DNA from: Oscillospiraceae bacterium
Lineage (GTDB): Bacteria > Bacillota > Clostridia > Oscillospirales > Acutalibacteraceae
NCBI GenBank assembly: GCA_022483045.1
Contig: JAKVOA010000001.1
Location: 1,344,501-1,408,500 of the forward strand
Direction of reading: 5' to 3'
DNA length: 64,000 nt
Position 1 is the stretch's first letter. Every line of letters begins with the position of its first letter. Shown here one piece after another: positions 1 through 6,479 of the stretch. Position numbers and translations under genes: made by a program. The notes beneath the pieces were generated by a model. The model ran no database searches. It saw only the letters and a list, made by a program, of their open reading frames with translations, and was not told where the DNA came from.

Positions 1-63
1 AAGCGCAGCGCCAAGCATCCCGAAAAGAAAATCTCTCAGCCGCGCAGCGGCGCCCCTAAATGA
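1..63 (+). CDS. C-terminal tail of an upstream mobile-element gene (partial)
   Basis: An open frame enters from the left edge in frame 1 and ends at TGA 61-63, giving a 20-residue lysine/arginine-rich tail with several Ser and Pro. It lies directly upstream of, and in line with, the mobilisation genes, so it is probably the last part of another gene of the same element. Too little is visible to name a family, and the frame could be chance. Confidence 0.4.
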   Translation, partial: KRSAKHPEKKISQPRSGAPK

Positions 64-81
64 TAAAAAAGGAGCATTAAA

Positions 82-360
82 ATGGAACTCATCATACGCG
101 ACGTCAAAACCGAAACACTTTTAACATTGGATCAGCAGGCAAAGGCTGCGGGTATCAGCCGCAACCGATACCTGAACCGCCTGCTCAACGCTACTGCGCA
201 AAACCGCGCGGCGGATACCTATAACCGGGAGATTCTCGACCCGTTTTTGCGGGAAGTTATCATCCCAGTCATCAATCAAAACACCGCCGCGCTCAATAAT
301 TTTTCAAAGTGGTATCAGGACATGAAAGATACCTTGGCAGAAGGAGAAGATGAACCATGA
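82..360 (+). CDS. Small relaxosome-like accessory protein (92 aa)
   Basis: Predicted 92-residue soluble protein. The first 35 residues fit a short strand followed by two helices (an IIRDV strand, then a helix ending in AGISRNRYLNRLL), the pattern of ribbon-helix-helix DNA-binding proteins such as MobC-type relaxosome factors. The C-terminal half looks helical. An AAAGGAG Shine-Dalgarno sits a few bases before the ATG. Its stop overlaps the start of the next gene (ATGA), so the two are translationally coupled, and a relaxase follows about 410 bp downstream. A role in nicking-complex assembly or element regulation is inferred from this context; no family match could be tested. Confidence 0.6.
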   Translation: MELIIRDVKTETLLTLDQQAKAAGISRNRYLNRLLNATAQNRAADTYNREILDPFLREVIIPVINQNTAALNNFSKWYQDMKDTLAEGEDEP

Positions 361-704
361 GCAAAAACAGAAGGTATATTTATCTCACTGATGATGAATA
401 TGAATTTCTACAGGGATTCAAAAGTGAAAAGGGAGTGCCTTATCTTTCGGATGCGGTGAGCGCACTGGTCGCAGATTACAGAGTTCTTCAGGAAAAGCAA
501 AAGGAGACAGAGCAGCTCTTAAAAATCTGCCGCGCTAGCGCGCGGGACGCACACCTGTGCCTGCTAATGTTGAGCAGCGGTTCCCGCAGCTGGGAACACC
601 AGCTCTTTATACCGGAAGATTCTAAAGTACTTGCGGAGGCCAAAAAGTTCTATGAAAGCGAACTACAGGCGGCCCGCACAAAGAAGAGCAACGCGGATTC
701 TTAA
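357..704 (+). CDS. Second small mobilisation-associated protein (115 aa)
   Basis: A 115-residue protein overlapping the previous gene by 4 bp. Residues 1-40 carry a short strand and helix pattern (RRYIYLTDDEYEFL, then a helix ending in SALVADYR). This is followed by a likely coiled coil (about residues 42-62, rich in Glu, Lys and Gln) and a charged C-terminus. Such pairs of small DNA-binding proteins ahead of a MobP-type relaxase are common in Firmicutes integrative elements, where one often acts as MobC. I do not recognise a specific family; the relaxosome role rests on position. Confidence 0.55.
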   Translation: MSKNRRYIYLTDDEYEFLQGFKSEKGVPYLSDAVSALVADYRVLQEKQKETEQLLKICRASARDAHLCLLMLSSGSRSWEHQLFIPEDSKVLAEAKKFYESELQAARTKKSNADS

Positions 705-725
705 AAGAAAAAAAGCGAAGAGCTT

Positions 726-752
726 TTCAGCCAGGGGTGGCTGAAGCGCCCC
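726..752 (+). other. Hairpin/possible pseudoknot upstream of the relaxase
   Basis: An 8-bp perfect stem (TTCAGCCA with TGGCTGAA) closes a GGGG tetraloop at 734-737. A CCCC run at 749-752 could pair with that loop to make an H-type pseudoknot just ahead of the relaxase ribosome binding site (AAGGAG near 760). The octamer GCGCCCCT at 746-753 also occurs at about 50-57, before the first gene's ribosome binding site, again after a small GC hairpin. It may be translational control or part of an oriT. Confidence 0.45.
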
Positions 753-771
753 TCAATTAAGGAGAAAAATC

Positions 772-2004
772 ATGGAGACTATACAGACGCGGGGACATCC
801 GGATGTGTTCCTGCGAACAAAATTTGTAAACCCGGCAAGTAAAAAGTTCCGCGCCTACTTAGAGTATATGGATCGGGATGAGGCGATTCGCAACGCGCAC
901 TTTTCCGAATACTCCGCCTATATCGGAACCTACATGGACAATCCTCGGAAGCGTCAGTTAAACACAGACTCTGAAAAATGCAGTGCACTTTTTGACGGCA
1001 AGTCCGATACCTTTTCGTCTGAAGAAAAAGAAAAGGCGAAACGACTTTTTCAAAAAGCACAGGCAAACAAAAGCCCAATGTGGCAAACTGTTATCAGTTT
1101 TAAAAACAGTTTTCTTGCGGAGCAGGGAATCTATGAGCCTGTGTCCGGCTGGGTGGATGACAACCGCCTGCGGGCCGTCACCCGCCAAAGCATGGAAGCA
1201 ATGCTGCAAAATGAAAAGATGGTCGGTTCCGCTGTATGGACGGCGTCGGTTCATTACAACACCGACAATATCCATATTCATATCGCCGTTGTCGAACCAA
1301 AGCCCACGCGTGAAAAAATTCTGTTCCATGGAAAGCAGCAGTATAGAGCATCCCTTCACCAAGGTACAATCCGGAAAATGAAGTCGCGGGTTGCGAACAG
1401 CATTTTAAATCAATCGGAAGAAATGAAAAAGCTGCACGAACTTTCCAGAGATAGAATCATACACGGACATTCCAAGAACATTTTTGAAGAAGACGACATT
1501 TTAAAAAAACTTTTTCTGAATCTGTATCATACGATGCCGAAGAACCGGCGGCTCTGGAAGTACAACATGAACGGATTAAAATATCAGCGGCCCATGATTG
1601 ACGATTTGTCAAAAGCATATATCAAACGCTACTATAAAGCAGATTTTGAAAAGTATTCTTCTGAACTAGATAAGCAGGAAAAGGTTTACCGATCGGTTTA
1701 TGGAAACGGAAAAAGCAGTTACAAGGATAATAAAATAAAGGATTTGTACAAACGACTCGGCAATACCATACTGAAAGAAATGCTGTCGTTCGATAAAAAG
1801 CGGCGTTACATCCAGTCTCACAAAAAAGGGAACTGGCTGCGGCGCCGCTTTTCTGCGGGTGCGTCTATTGAGCGTTCCCTTAACAGCTCCATGGCGCTGA
1901 TGCAAAAGGCAATGCGCGCGGACTGTACCAATTATAAGGCACAGGCTGCGTACAATGAACTGATTGACAGCATCGAAGCCCCTTCAGATGGAGAAAGAAG
2001 GTAA
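772..2004 (+). CDS. MobP2-type relaxase (410 aa)
   Basis: DNA strand-transferase that would nick oriT and lead the transferred strand during conjugation or mobilisation. Residues about 155-175 contain the histidine motif HYNTDNIHIHIAVVE (His161, His168, His170), the metal-binding signature of MobP relaxases. The protein begins with a conserved-looking segment ending in KFRAYLEYMDRDEA. The C-terminal half is basic and helical, as expected for DNA binding. About 410 residues is normal for the compact Firmicutes MobP2 group. The AAGGAG Shine-Dalgarno precedes ATG 772, and the next gene starts 7 bp after the stop, so they form one transcription unit. The family assignment is from motif and context; oriT is not located with certainty. 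Confidence 0.8.
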   Translation: METIQTRGHPDVFLRTKFVNPASKKFRAYLEYMDRDEAIRNAHFSEYSAYIGTYMDNPRKRQLNTDSEKCSALFDGKSDTFSSEEKEKAKRLFQKAQANKSPMWQTVISFKNSFLAEQGIYEPVSGWVDDNRLRAVTRQSMEAMLQNEKMVGSAVWTASVHYNTDNIHIHIAVVEPKPTREKILFHGKQQYRASLHQGTIRKMKSRVANSILNQSEEMKKLHELSRDRIIHGHSKNIFEEDDILKKLFLNLYHTMPKNRRLWKYNMNGLKYQRPMIDDLSKAYIKRYYKADFEKYSSELDKQEKVYRSVYGNGKSSYKDNKIKDLYKRLGNTILKEMLSFDKKRRYIQSHKKGNWLRRRFSAGASIERSLNSSMALMQKAMRADCTNYKAQAAYNELIDSIEAPSDGERR

Positions 2005-2010
2005 AGCAAT

Positions 2011-3042
2011 TTGATAAAAAGGAAGCTCATAAAATGGGCCGCGCTGGCAGCCGCCGCCCTTTTGTTTTTTGCACTGATTATCAGCAGTATCATTGCCGGT
2101 GCCCTTTCCTCCGACGGCAGCGGTACTTCGAGCGGCGGTACGGTCACGGCGGTGAATCTGGATTACGACACCGCGCACTGGTTTCCCATTCTGCAAAAGC
2201 ACGCGCAGGCATGGACTGCTGGAATGACAAGCCCGGCTGGCAATTACACCAAATGCAAATATAATCTTTCGGATTATATTGAGTGGATGAAAGCCGACAT
2301 GGCGGTTGAGGGAGTGCCCTCTCCGAGCAATGCGTTTACCTATACCGAGGGTGGCTGGGGCGCTGGCCGCGAGAGTACGGAAGATGGCCTGATGGACGCC
2401 TTTTGCGAACAGTTTGAATATATTCTGGACTTGGCTAAGGTGGCCGGGCCGACCGACGTGACAAATATGCAAAACGGAATGATGACCATGAACTACGGCG
2501 GCGCGTATATCCTGGGCGGCAGCTTCGCGCATGGAAAGTGGCCCGGCACCCGCTCTGCGTGGACAAAGCAGTCAGAAGATTCCTACGCCTCGTTGTCGCA
2601 GAGCGGGTGCCGTTGGTATGTCATTACTCATCCCAGTACTATCAAGCTCTCTTGGCAGGAATACTACGTCACACGCATTATGCACTACATACAGGTGGGT
2701 GCTGAGGCCACGGGCGGCCAGACGATTACAGTAATACCAAACTATGAGCAGTGGAAGGAACCCTGGTGCAATATCCGCATTGGGAATGACACCATGCACC
2801 GGAGCGGCTGCCTGGTGTGCAGCATCGCGGACGCCCTGTCCTACAAATATCACAGCAGCGCCTACAATCCGAAATACGTTGCCGAGCACAGTGAATTTAC
2901 TTCCGGCGGCGCGGAAATCGGATGGATGGAACAATTCGGTTTTCACGAACTCAACGGCATGTCCGGCGCTTACAATGCTTTGAAAGCAGGGAAAGCAGTT
3001 ATCTGCTTTCAAAGCTATGAGTGCGACAAAATGTCGCACTGA
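2011..3042 (+). CDS. Secreted C39-like cysteine peptidase/hydrolase, C-terminally truncated
   Basis: A 343-residue protein with an N-terminal membrane anchor or signal (about residues 8-31), a Ser/Gly/Thr linker and an extracellular region. From about residue 245 it resembles the C39-like papain fold: PWCNIRIGND, then RSGCLVCSIADAL with Cys267 as the likely nucleophile. In that fold the catalytic His lies in a later GHFVVL-type strand. Here the frame instead ends in ECDKMSH and a TGA inside a 21-bp palindrome at 3020-3040, so the His/Asp part is missing. In integrative elements such proteins help cell-wall passage during transfer. The start is TTG, with AGAAGG 9 bp upstream. Probably a non-functional remnant of a longer gene cut when the adjacent cassette arrived. 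Confidence 0.6.
   Translation: MIKRKLIKWAALAAAALLFFALIISSIIAGALSSDGSGTSSGGTVTAVNLDYDTAHWFPILQKHAQAWTAGMTSPAGNYTKCKYNLSDYIEWMKADMAVEGVPSPSNAFTYTEGGWGAGRESTEDGLMDAFCEQFEYILDLAKVAGPTDVTNMQNGMMTMNYGGAYILGGSFAHGKWPGTRSAWTKQSEDSYASLSQSGCRWYVITHPSTIKLSWQEYYVTRIMHYIQVGAEATGGQTITVIPNYEQWKEPWCNIRIGNDTMHRSGCLVCSIADALSYKYHSSAYNPKYVAEHSEFTSGGAEIGWMEQFGFHELNGMSGAYNALKAGKAVICFQSYECDKMSH
3020..3040. repeat. Left copy of 21-bp palindrome bounding the R-M cassette
   Basis: Nine-base arms AGTGCGACA and TGTCGCACT surround a central AAA. The same 21 bases recur in the same orientation at 5340-5360. This copy supplies the last codons and the stop of the truncated peptidase gene. Confidence 0.85.
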
Positions 3043-3053
3043 CATGCTAGAGC

Positions 3054-3099
3054 AAAAGTGGTTTCTACAGCCTTTAGTTGCTATAGAAACCACTTTTTT
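3054..3099 (-). terminator. Bidirectional intrinsic terminator after the restriction gene
   Basis: Stem AAAAGTGGTTTCTA paired with TAGAAACCACTTTT, T/A runs on both sides. It lies 19 bp beyond the endonuclease stop and would end that transcript; it also faces the truncated peptidase gene. Confidence 0.8.
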
Positions 3100-3117
3100 A
3101 TTGAAATTTTACTAGCA

Positions 3118-4416
3118 TCAATCATTTATCAATTCTACCATCCAGTTCACCCAGCTCCTTATGGTAGAAGCGCGGCGTCCAAACGTTGAATCTTTGCCAA
3201 TGTGATACAAATTGCATTGCTTCATAATCCGCACAATTTCATCTTTTGAAGGCATTACACCATTTTCAAAATATTTTTCCAGCGTAAGGTGAAAGACCTG
3301 ATGTGACAAAATTTGTTTGCAATAAGCCAGTTGGCGCTGCTTAAAGCTACACTGTAAAATTTGTTTTCCTAACTTTGTCAGAGAATAAGACGGCATTCTT
3401 TTCTCTTCATTCTTATGTATCAGCCCAAGATAACGCCCCGCATCGGTGTAATAATTTGTTTGCCTGACATCAAAAGCATATTTTTCCGTAACCTTGTTTC
3501 TGTCATATTCCCGCTCGCTCAACAACTCACATAGGTTAATGACTCTGGAAAAAGTATCAGCTTGGGGAAACGAAACAGCCGGTTCTGCTCCTGCTTCTGT
3601 GGTATACAACACAGATTGAATATCCGCAACGGTAATGGTAGTATCCTCTACTGAGTAATTTTTTTGCTTTAGAAGAACTAATGAGCTGTAATTGTTGGGA
3701 TCTTGAAAACAATATTCATATAGGTGATATACGCCATTGGAATATACCAGAAAGATTGGGCGCACCGGCTTGGTAACACGGCTGCTCCACACACGATATG
3801 GATAATACAGTTGCCGAACTAAAAAGTCTTCCGACACATCCCGCTTTGCTTCAAAAATTGCTAAGCTTCCAATTCCTTCATAGGCTGCATCAATTTCGAT
3901 TTGTGAATTATGTACTGTAACATGGTTCAGCGTGCCATACATTGAATTTGCAATATCAAATGTAAAATCTCCTGATCCCATTCTGCCAGATACAGTAGGA
4001 ACAAACTCATCTTCCTCTAAAAAGTCTCTTAAAATTCCCGCAGCGACGGCGCAGTTTAATGCCATTGCTTCACTGGAAATATTACCGTAATCTAAGCTTT
4101 GTATATACGTTGGTAAAGAAGCGCGCACAATTTCAGTAGTCTCCGGCTCAAAATGATGGTAGGCATCAAAATGGGAAATAAGATAGTCTCCGCGCGTAAT
4201 CGGCAAGATAGCAAGCTTATGTGCTGAAAATATTTCGGGTAAATTGATAATATGATCAAACTTTGCCATCAATCTCGGTTCCCGAAATGGCTTAATCTGT
4301 GTTGCAGAAATCTGGAAACAGCCCAGTGCCTCAATCTGTTTTAGAATATCATATTTTGCAAAAATTTTTTCCCATGCAAGTTCATTAAGCCCTTTTTCAC
4401 ACTGCTTCTTACTCAT
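3118..4416 (-). CDS. Putative type II restriction endonuclease (432 aa)
   Basis: Cleaves DNA not protected by the partner methylase. A PD-(D/E)XK nuclease core is visible: Asp176 in EIDAAYEG, then Glu189-Ala-Lys191 in AIFEAKRD, both in the pattern strand, turn, strand. The N-terminal 110 residues and the C-terminal third (about 300-432, a basic winged-helix-like region) would supply specificity. The start codon overlaps the end of the methylase gene by 8 bp, so the nuclease is translated after its methylase, a common order that protects the host. The recognition sequence cannot be read from the protein; a GATC-like site is only inferred from the Dam-type partner. The gene sits between the two 21-bp palindromes and is AT-richer than the core genome around it. 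Confidence 0.75.
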   Translation of the reverse strand: MSKKQCEKGLNELAWEKIFAKYDILKQIEALGCFQISATQIKPFREPRLMAKFDHIINLPEIFSAHKLAILPITRGDYLISHFDAYHHFEPETTEIVRASLPTYIQSLDYGNISSEAMALNCAVAAGILRDFLEEDEFVPTVSGRMGSGDFTFDIANSMYGTLNHVTVHNSQIEIDAAYEGIGSLAIFEAKRDVSEDFLVRQLYYPYRVWSSRVTKPVRPIFLVYSNGVYHLYEYCFQDPNNYSSLVLLKQKNYSVEDTTITVADIQSVLYTTEAGAEPAVSFPQADTFSRVINLCELLSEREYDRNKVTEKYAFDVRQTNYYTDAGRYLGLIHKNEEKRMPSYSLTKLGKQILQCSFKQRQLAYCKQILSHQVFHLTLEKYFENGVMPSKDEIVRIMKQCNLYHIGKDSTFGRRASTIRSWVNWMVELIND

Positions 4417-5245
4417 AATTTCTCACCACAACTTCGTCCACATCGCCCCGCTTGGCTGCAACCGAGTTAATAGCTCTCTTAGCCTGCACCACGGTGCAGT
4501 TGTACTCTCTGTACTGTTCTAAAATGAACTCTGTTGCAGAGTTGGAAAGCATAAAGTGAATGCCTCGCGCTGTTAAATCATCACAGCATTCTCGTAGCCG
4601 GATCTGATCTTGTTTAGAGAATCCTCCTTTGGCGTAGCCTGTAAAACTAGAAGTTACAGACACGGGATCGTATGGCGGATCTAAATAAACAAACGTCCCT
4701 CTGCGAAGTGATTGCAGTACCGGTTCATAATCAGTGGCAGAAAAATGTATTTTTGCCGTATTAAAATATGCGCTAACCGCACGTAGCACTGGGGCGTTTA
4801 TAATATTGGGATTTTGATACCTGCCAAATGGAGTGTTAAATTCCCCTGCGTTATTTACCCGGTACAGTCCATTAAAACAAGTTTTGTTAAGATATAAAAT
4901 TCTGGCAGCTTTTTCGGCAGAGGACAAAGAATCATATTTTTCTTTGTTTCTGTCCCAATCGCGAACAGTATAAAATTCCTCCGCTTCATTTTTAAACGTA
5001 GAAAGGATCTCAATAAGTCCTTCCACATTATTCCTAATTTCCTTGTATACATCGATCAAATCCTGATTCACATCATTGACATAGGCAATCTTGGGCTGGA
5101 GATGGAACAGTAGCGCTCCGCCTCCTACAAATGGCTCACAGTATGAAGTAATGTGTTTTGGCAACATCAGCTGAAATGTACTCAGCAGTTGCCTTTTTCC
5201 GCCAACCCATTTTAAAACGGGGGCAACTAGCTTATTTTTCGGCAT
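4409..5245 (-). CDS. Dam/DpnM-type DNA adenine N6-methyltransferase (278 aa)
   Basis: S-adenosylmethionine-dependent adenine methylase of the D12/alpha class. Motif X/I region LKWVGGKRQLL is at 11-21, the SAM-binding EPFVGGG at 37-43, the Dam-family stretch NKTCFNGLYRVN at 120-131 and the catalytic DPPY at 189-192. A length of about 280 is typical of Dam and M.DpnII. The Shine-Dalgarno AGAGGGGGT precedes ATG 5245. It is first in a two-gene operon with the nuclease, and upstream lie a 21-bp operator-like palindrome and a TTGACA element. Recognition of GATC is the default expectation for the family, not proven here. The cassette has the look of a recently moved restriction-modification unit. 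Confidence 0.92.
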   Translation of the reverse strand: MPKNKLVAPVLKWVGGKRQLLSTFQLMLPKHITSYCEPFVGGGALLFHLQPKIAYVNDVNQDLIDVYKEIRNNVEGLIEILSTFKNEAEEFYTVRDWDRNKEKYDSLSSAEKAARILYLNKTCFNGLYRVNNAGEFNTPFGRYQNPNIINAPVLRAVSAYFNTAKIHFSATDYEPVLQSLRRGTFVYLDPPYDPVSVTSSFTGYAKGGFSKQDQIRLRECCDDLTARGIHFMLSNSATEFILEQYREYNCTVVQAKRAINSVAAKRGDVDEVVVRNYE

Positions 5246-5281
5246 TTGTGTACCCCCTCTAATTTTCAGTTAAGTTAAACA

Positions 5282-5310
5282 TTAGTTTATCACAAAGCCT
5301 GTCAATGCAC
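5282..5310 (-). promoter_or_regulatory. Candidate promoter of the methylase operon
   Basis: On the minus strand a perfect TTGACA (5304-5309) is followed 15-17 bp later by the weak AT-rich candidates TAATGT or ATGTTT for the -10, some 40 bp before the methylase start. The -35 is convincing and the -10 is not. Confidence 0.4.
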
Positions 5311-5313
5311 AAT

Positions 5314-5334
5314 ATGGTATCAACACGATACCAT
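5314..5334. promoter_or_regulatory. Operator-like palindrome upstream of the R-M promoter
   Basis: Perfect 8-bp arms ATGGTATC and GATACCAT separated by AACAC, directly upstream of the TTGACA element of the methylase operon. The position suits a regulator or methylase-binding site that tunes expression. No controller (C) protein gene is visible in the cassette. Confidence 0.45.
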
Positions 5335-5339
5335 CAGTA

Positions 5340-5360
5340 AGTGCGACAAAATGTCGCACT
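5340..5360. repeat. Right copy of 21-bp palindrome bounding the R-M cassette
   Basis: Identical to 3020-3040 and in the same orientation: arms AGTGCGACA and TGTCGCACT around AAA. DNA beyond this copy does not continue the peptidase frame in a recognisable way (the frame yields about 50 unrelated residues), so the arrangement is not a simple insertion. Confidence 0.85.
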
Positions 5361-5471
5361 TCAACTTCAATGTTAGAGTCAGCCTTTACCAGCTGCTCAA
5401 TGTAGTCCTGCAAAGAATTGCAAAATGTGGGTACTCATTTTCTAATAAGTATGGAACCAGAGAAGAGAACA

Positions 5472-5497
5472 ATAAAAAAGCCGCCCTTAGAGGCGGC
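5472..5497 (-). terminator. GC hairpin with T-run
   Basis: Six-base arms GCCGCC/GGCGGC around a CTTAGA loop. On the minus strand it is followed by TTTTTT, on the plus strand by an A/T-rich stretch, so it may work in both directions. It insulates the promoter at 5512 from the cassette. Confidence 0.6.
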
Positions 5498-5511
5498 AGG
5501 AAAATTTTTAC

Positions 5512-5540
5512 TTGATTATTACACCAACTTGTGGTATAAT
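5512..5540 (+). promoter_or_regulatory. Strong sigma-A promoter inside the element end
   Basis: TTGATT (5512-5517), exact 17-bp spacer, consensus TATAAT (5535-5540). The transcript would run into a region with no clear gene and meet a hairpin at 5687. A short leader RNA or attenuated leader is the likely product. Confidence 0.7.
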
Positions 5541-5686
5541 AAAGAAGTAAAAATGAATTTACACTCACAGGCGTGGGACGTTTGGCGACGCCCCGCGACC
5601 TTGCGCCATAAAGGTTTACAAAGAACCATTATGACTTGTGAAATGCAGTTTACGCATCATTATAGCGTTAACTTCATACATTTGTC

Positions 5687-5732
5687 AAGCGGTTCACACC
5701 TTTTCGCCGGGGTTGTGAGCCGCTTCGTTTTT
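5687..5732 (+). terminator. Terminator/attenuator-like hairpin
   Basis: AAGCGGTTCACACC pairs with GGTTGTGAGCCGCTT (one mismatch-type wobble, one bulge) and is followed after CG by a T-run at about 5727-5732. It would end a roughly 180-nt transcript from the promoter at 5512-5540. Confidence 0.55.
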
Positions 5733-6048
5733 ACTTTGCACAAACGCACCTTGAAAACTCAAAAGTCCTGCATATCTTATATTCTGTCCGGCGCGCAAAC
5801 GTCACCGTGTTCCGTGAGAGCACGACAGAGAAAGCGCAAAGCCTGCGGGCGGCCATGACCTGCTTTTGCAGTGAGCCATAAGCCCCGCAACTGACATTGA
5901 CCGTCAGCAGCCAAGACCCCGGAAGGACAGATACTTACGCATTGAACGCATCACCGCATTGTGCGTGCCTTATGAAAAGGCTGCCCGGCGTGTACACACA
6001 CCGGCAATGGACAAGCGCCCGTCACGCTCGTATGCAAGGACTTGTGTC

Positions 6049-6145
6049 TATGATAATCTTTGCAGTGCCTTAAACGCTGCAAGTCGTTATCATAAACGGA
6101 TATGTTTAACACTACATGTTGTTGAACATATCCGTTTATGATAAC
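6049..6145. repeat. Long inverted repeat with three TATGATAA copies beside tRNA-Tyr
   Basis: Arms 6086-6106 and 6125-6145 are perfect 21-bp complements; with a G-T pair the stem extends to about 26 bp. TATGATAA occurs at 6049-6056, inverted at 6087-6094 and direct again at 6137-6144; a TTTGCAG/CTGCAA pair sits between the first two. The array ends 40 bp from the tRNA 3' end. It could be recombinase binding arms or a strong termination structure. Confidence 0.6.
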
Positions 6146-6184
6146 AAGGCCAGACATTTTCTGCCTCGCCTTCTTATCACATTT

Positions 6185-6268
6185 TGGTGGAGGAGAATGG
6201 ATTTGAACCATTGAAGCCGAAGCAGCAGATTTACAGTCTGTCCCCTTTGACCACTCGGGAACTCCTCC
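6185..6268 (-). tRNA. tRNA-Tyr (GTA)
   Basis: 84-nt class II tRNA with encoded CCA. Acceptor GGAGGAG pairs with CTCCTCC, the anticodon loop reads CTGTAAA, there is a long variable arm, and the T-arm contains GGTTCAAATCC. The 3' end faces the mobile-element segment, making it a plausible integration target. Confidence 0.95.
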
Positions 6269-6304
6269 ATATAGCAGCTGTACGCTGCATTTTGCCGATC
6301 AGAC

Positions 6305-6380
6305 TGGAGCTGGCAATAGGACTCGAACCTACGACCTGCTGATTACAAATCAGCTGCTCTACCAACTGAGCTACGCCAGC
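6305..6380 (-). tRNA. tRNA-Thr (TGT)
   Basis: 76-nt cloverleaf with encoded CCA. Acceptor GCTGGCG, anticodon loop TTTGTAA (anticodon TGT), T-arm with GGTTCGAGTCC. It is upstream of tRNA-Tyr on the same strand, so the two are probably co-transcribed. Confidence 0.95.
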
Positions 6381-6479
6381 GTGTCTCTGACCGACAAGTA
6401 TATATTATATAGACTGTTCGCTGTTTTGTCAAGTGCTTTTGCACGGATTTGAAAAAATATTTTTATTTTAGCAAATTTT

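Larger units (their letters stand above)
5361..6184. mobile_element. Gene-poor terminal segment of the integrative element
   Basis: About 820 bp without a convincing gene. It holds a terminator (5472-5497), a strong promoter (5512-5540), a terminator-like hairpin (5687-5732) and a long inverted repeat (6086-6145), and ends at the CCA of tRNA-Tyr. The best open frames here lack ribosome binding sites and sensible composition. Composition and layout resemble regulatory/end regions of Firmicutes conjugative elements. The integrase and the second attachment site are not in the window. Confidence 0.45.

Noticed and set aside
5418-5858. A 146-residue plus-strand protein
   Set aside because: The frame crosses the promoter at 5512-5540 and the terminator at 5687-5732, has no ribosome binding site at its first ATG and shows no protein-like composition.
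1-6184. Prophage
   Set aside because: No capsid, tail, terminase or lysis genes; relaxase and small mobilisation proteins point to a conjugative or mobilisable element.
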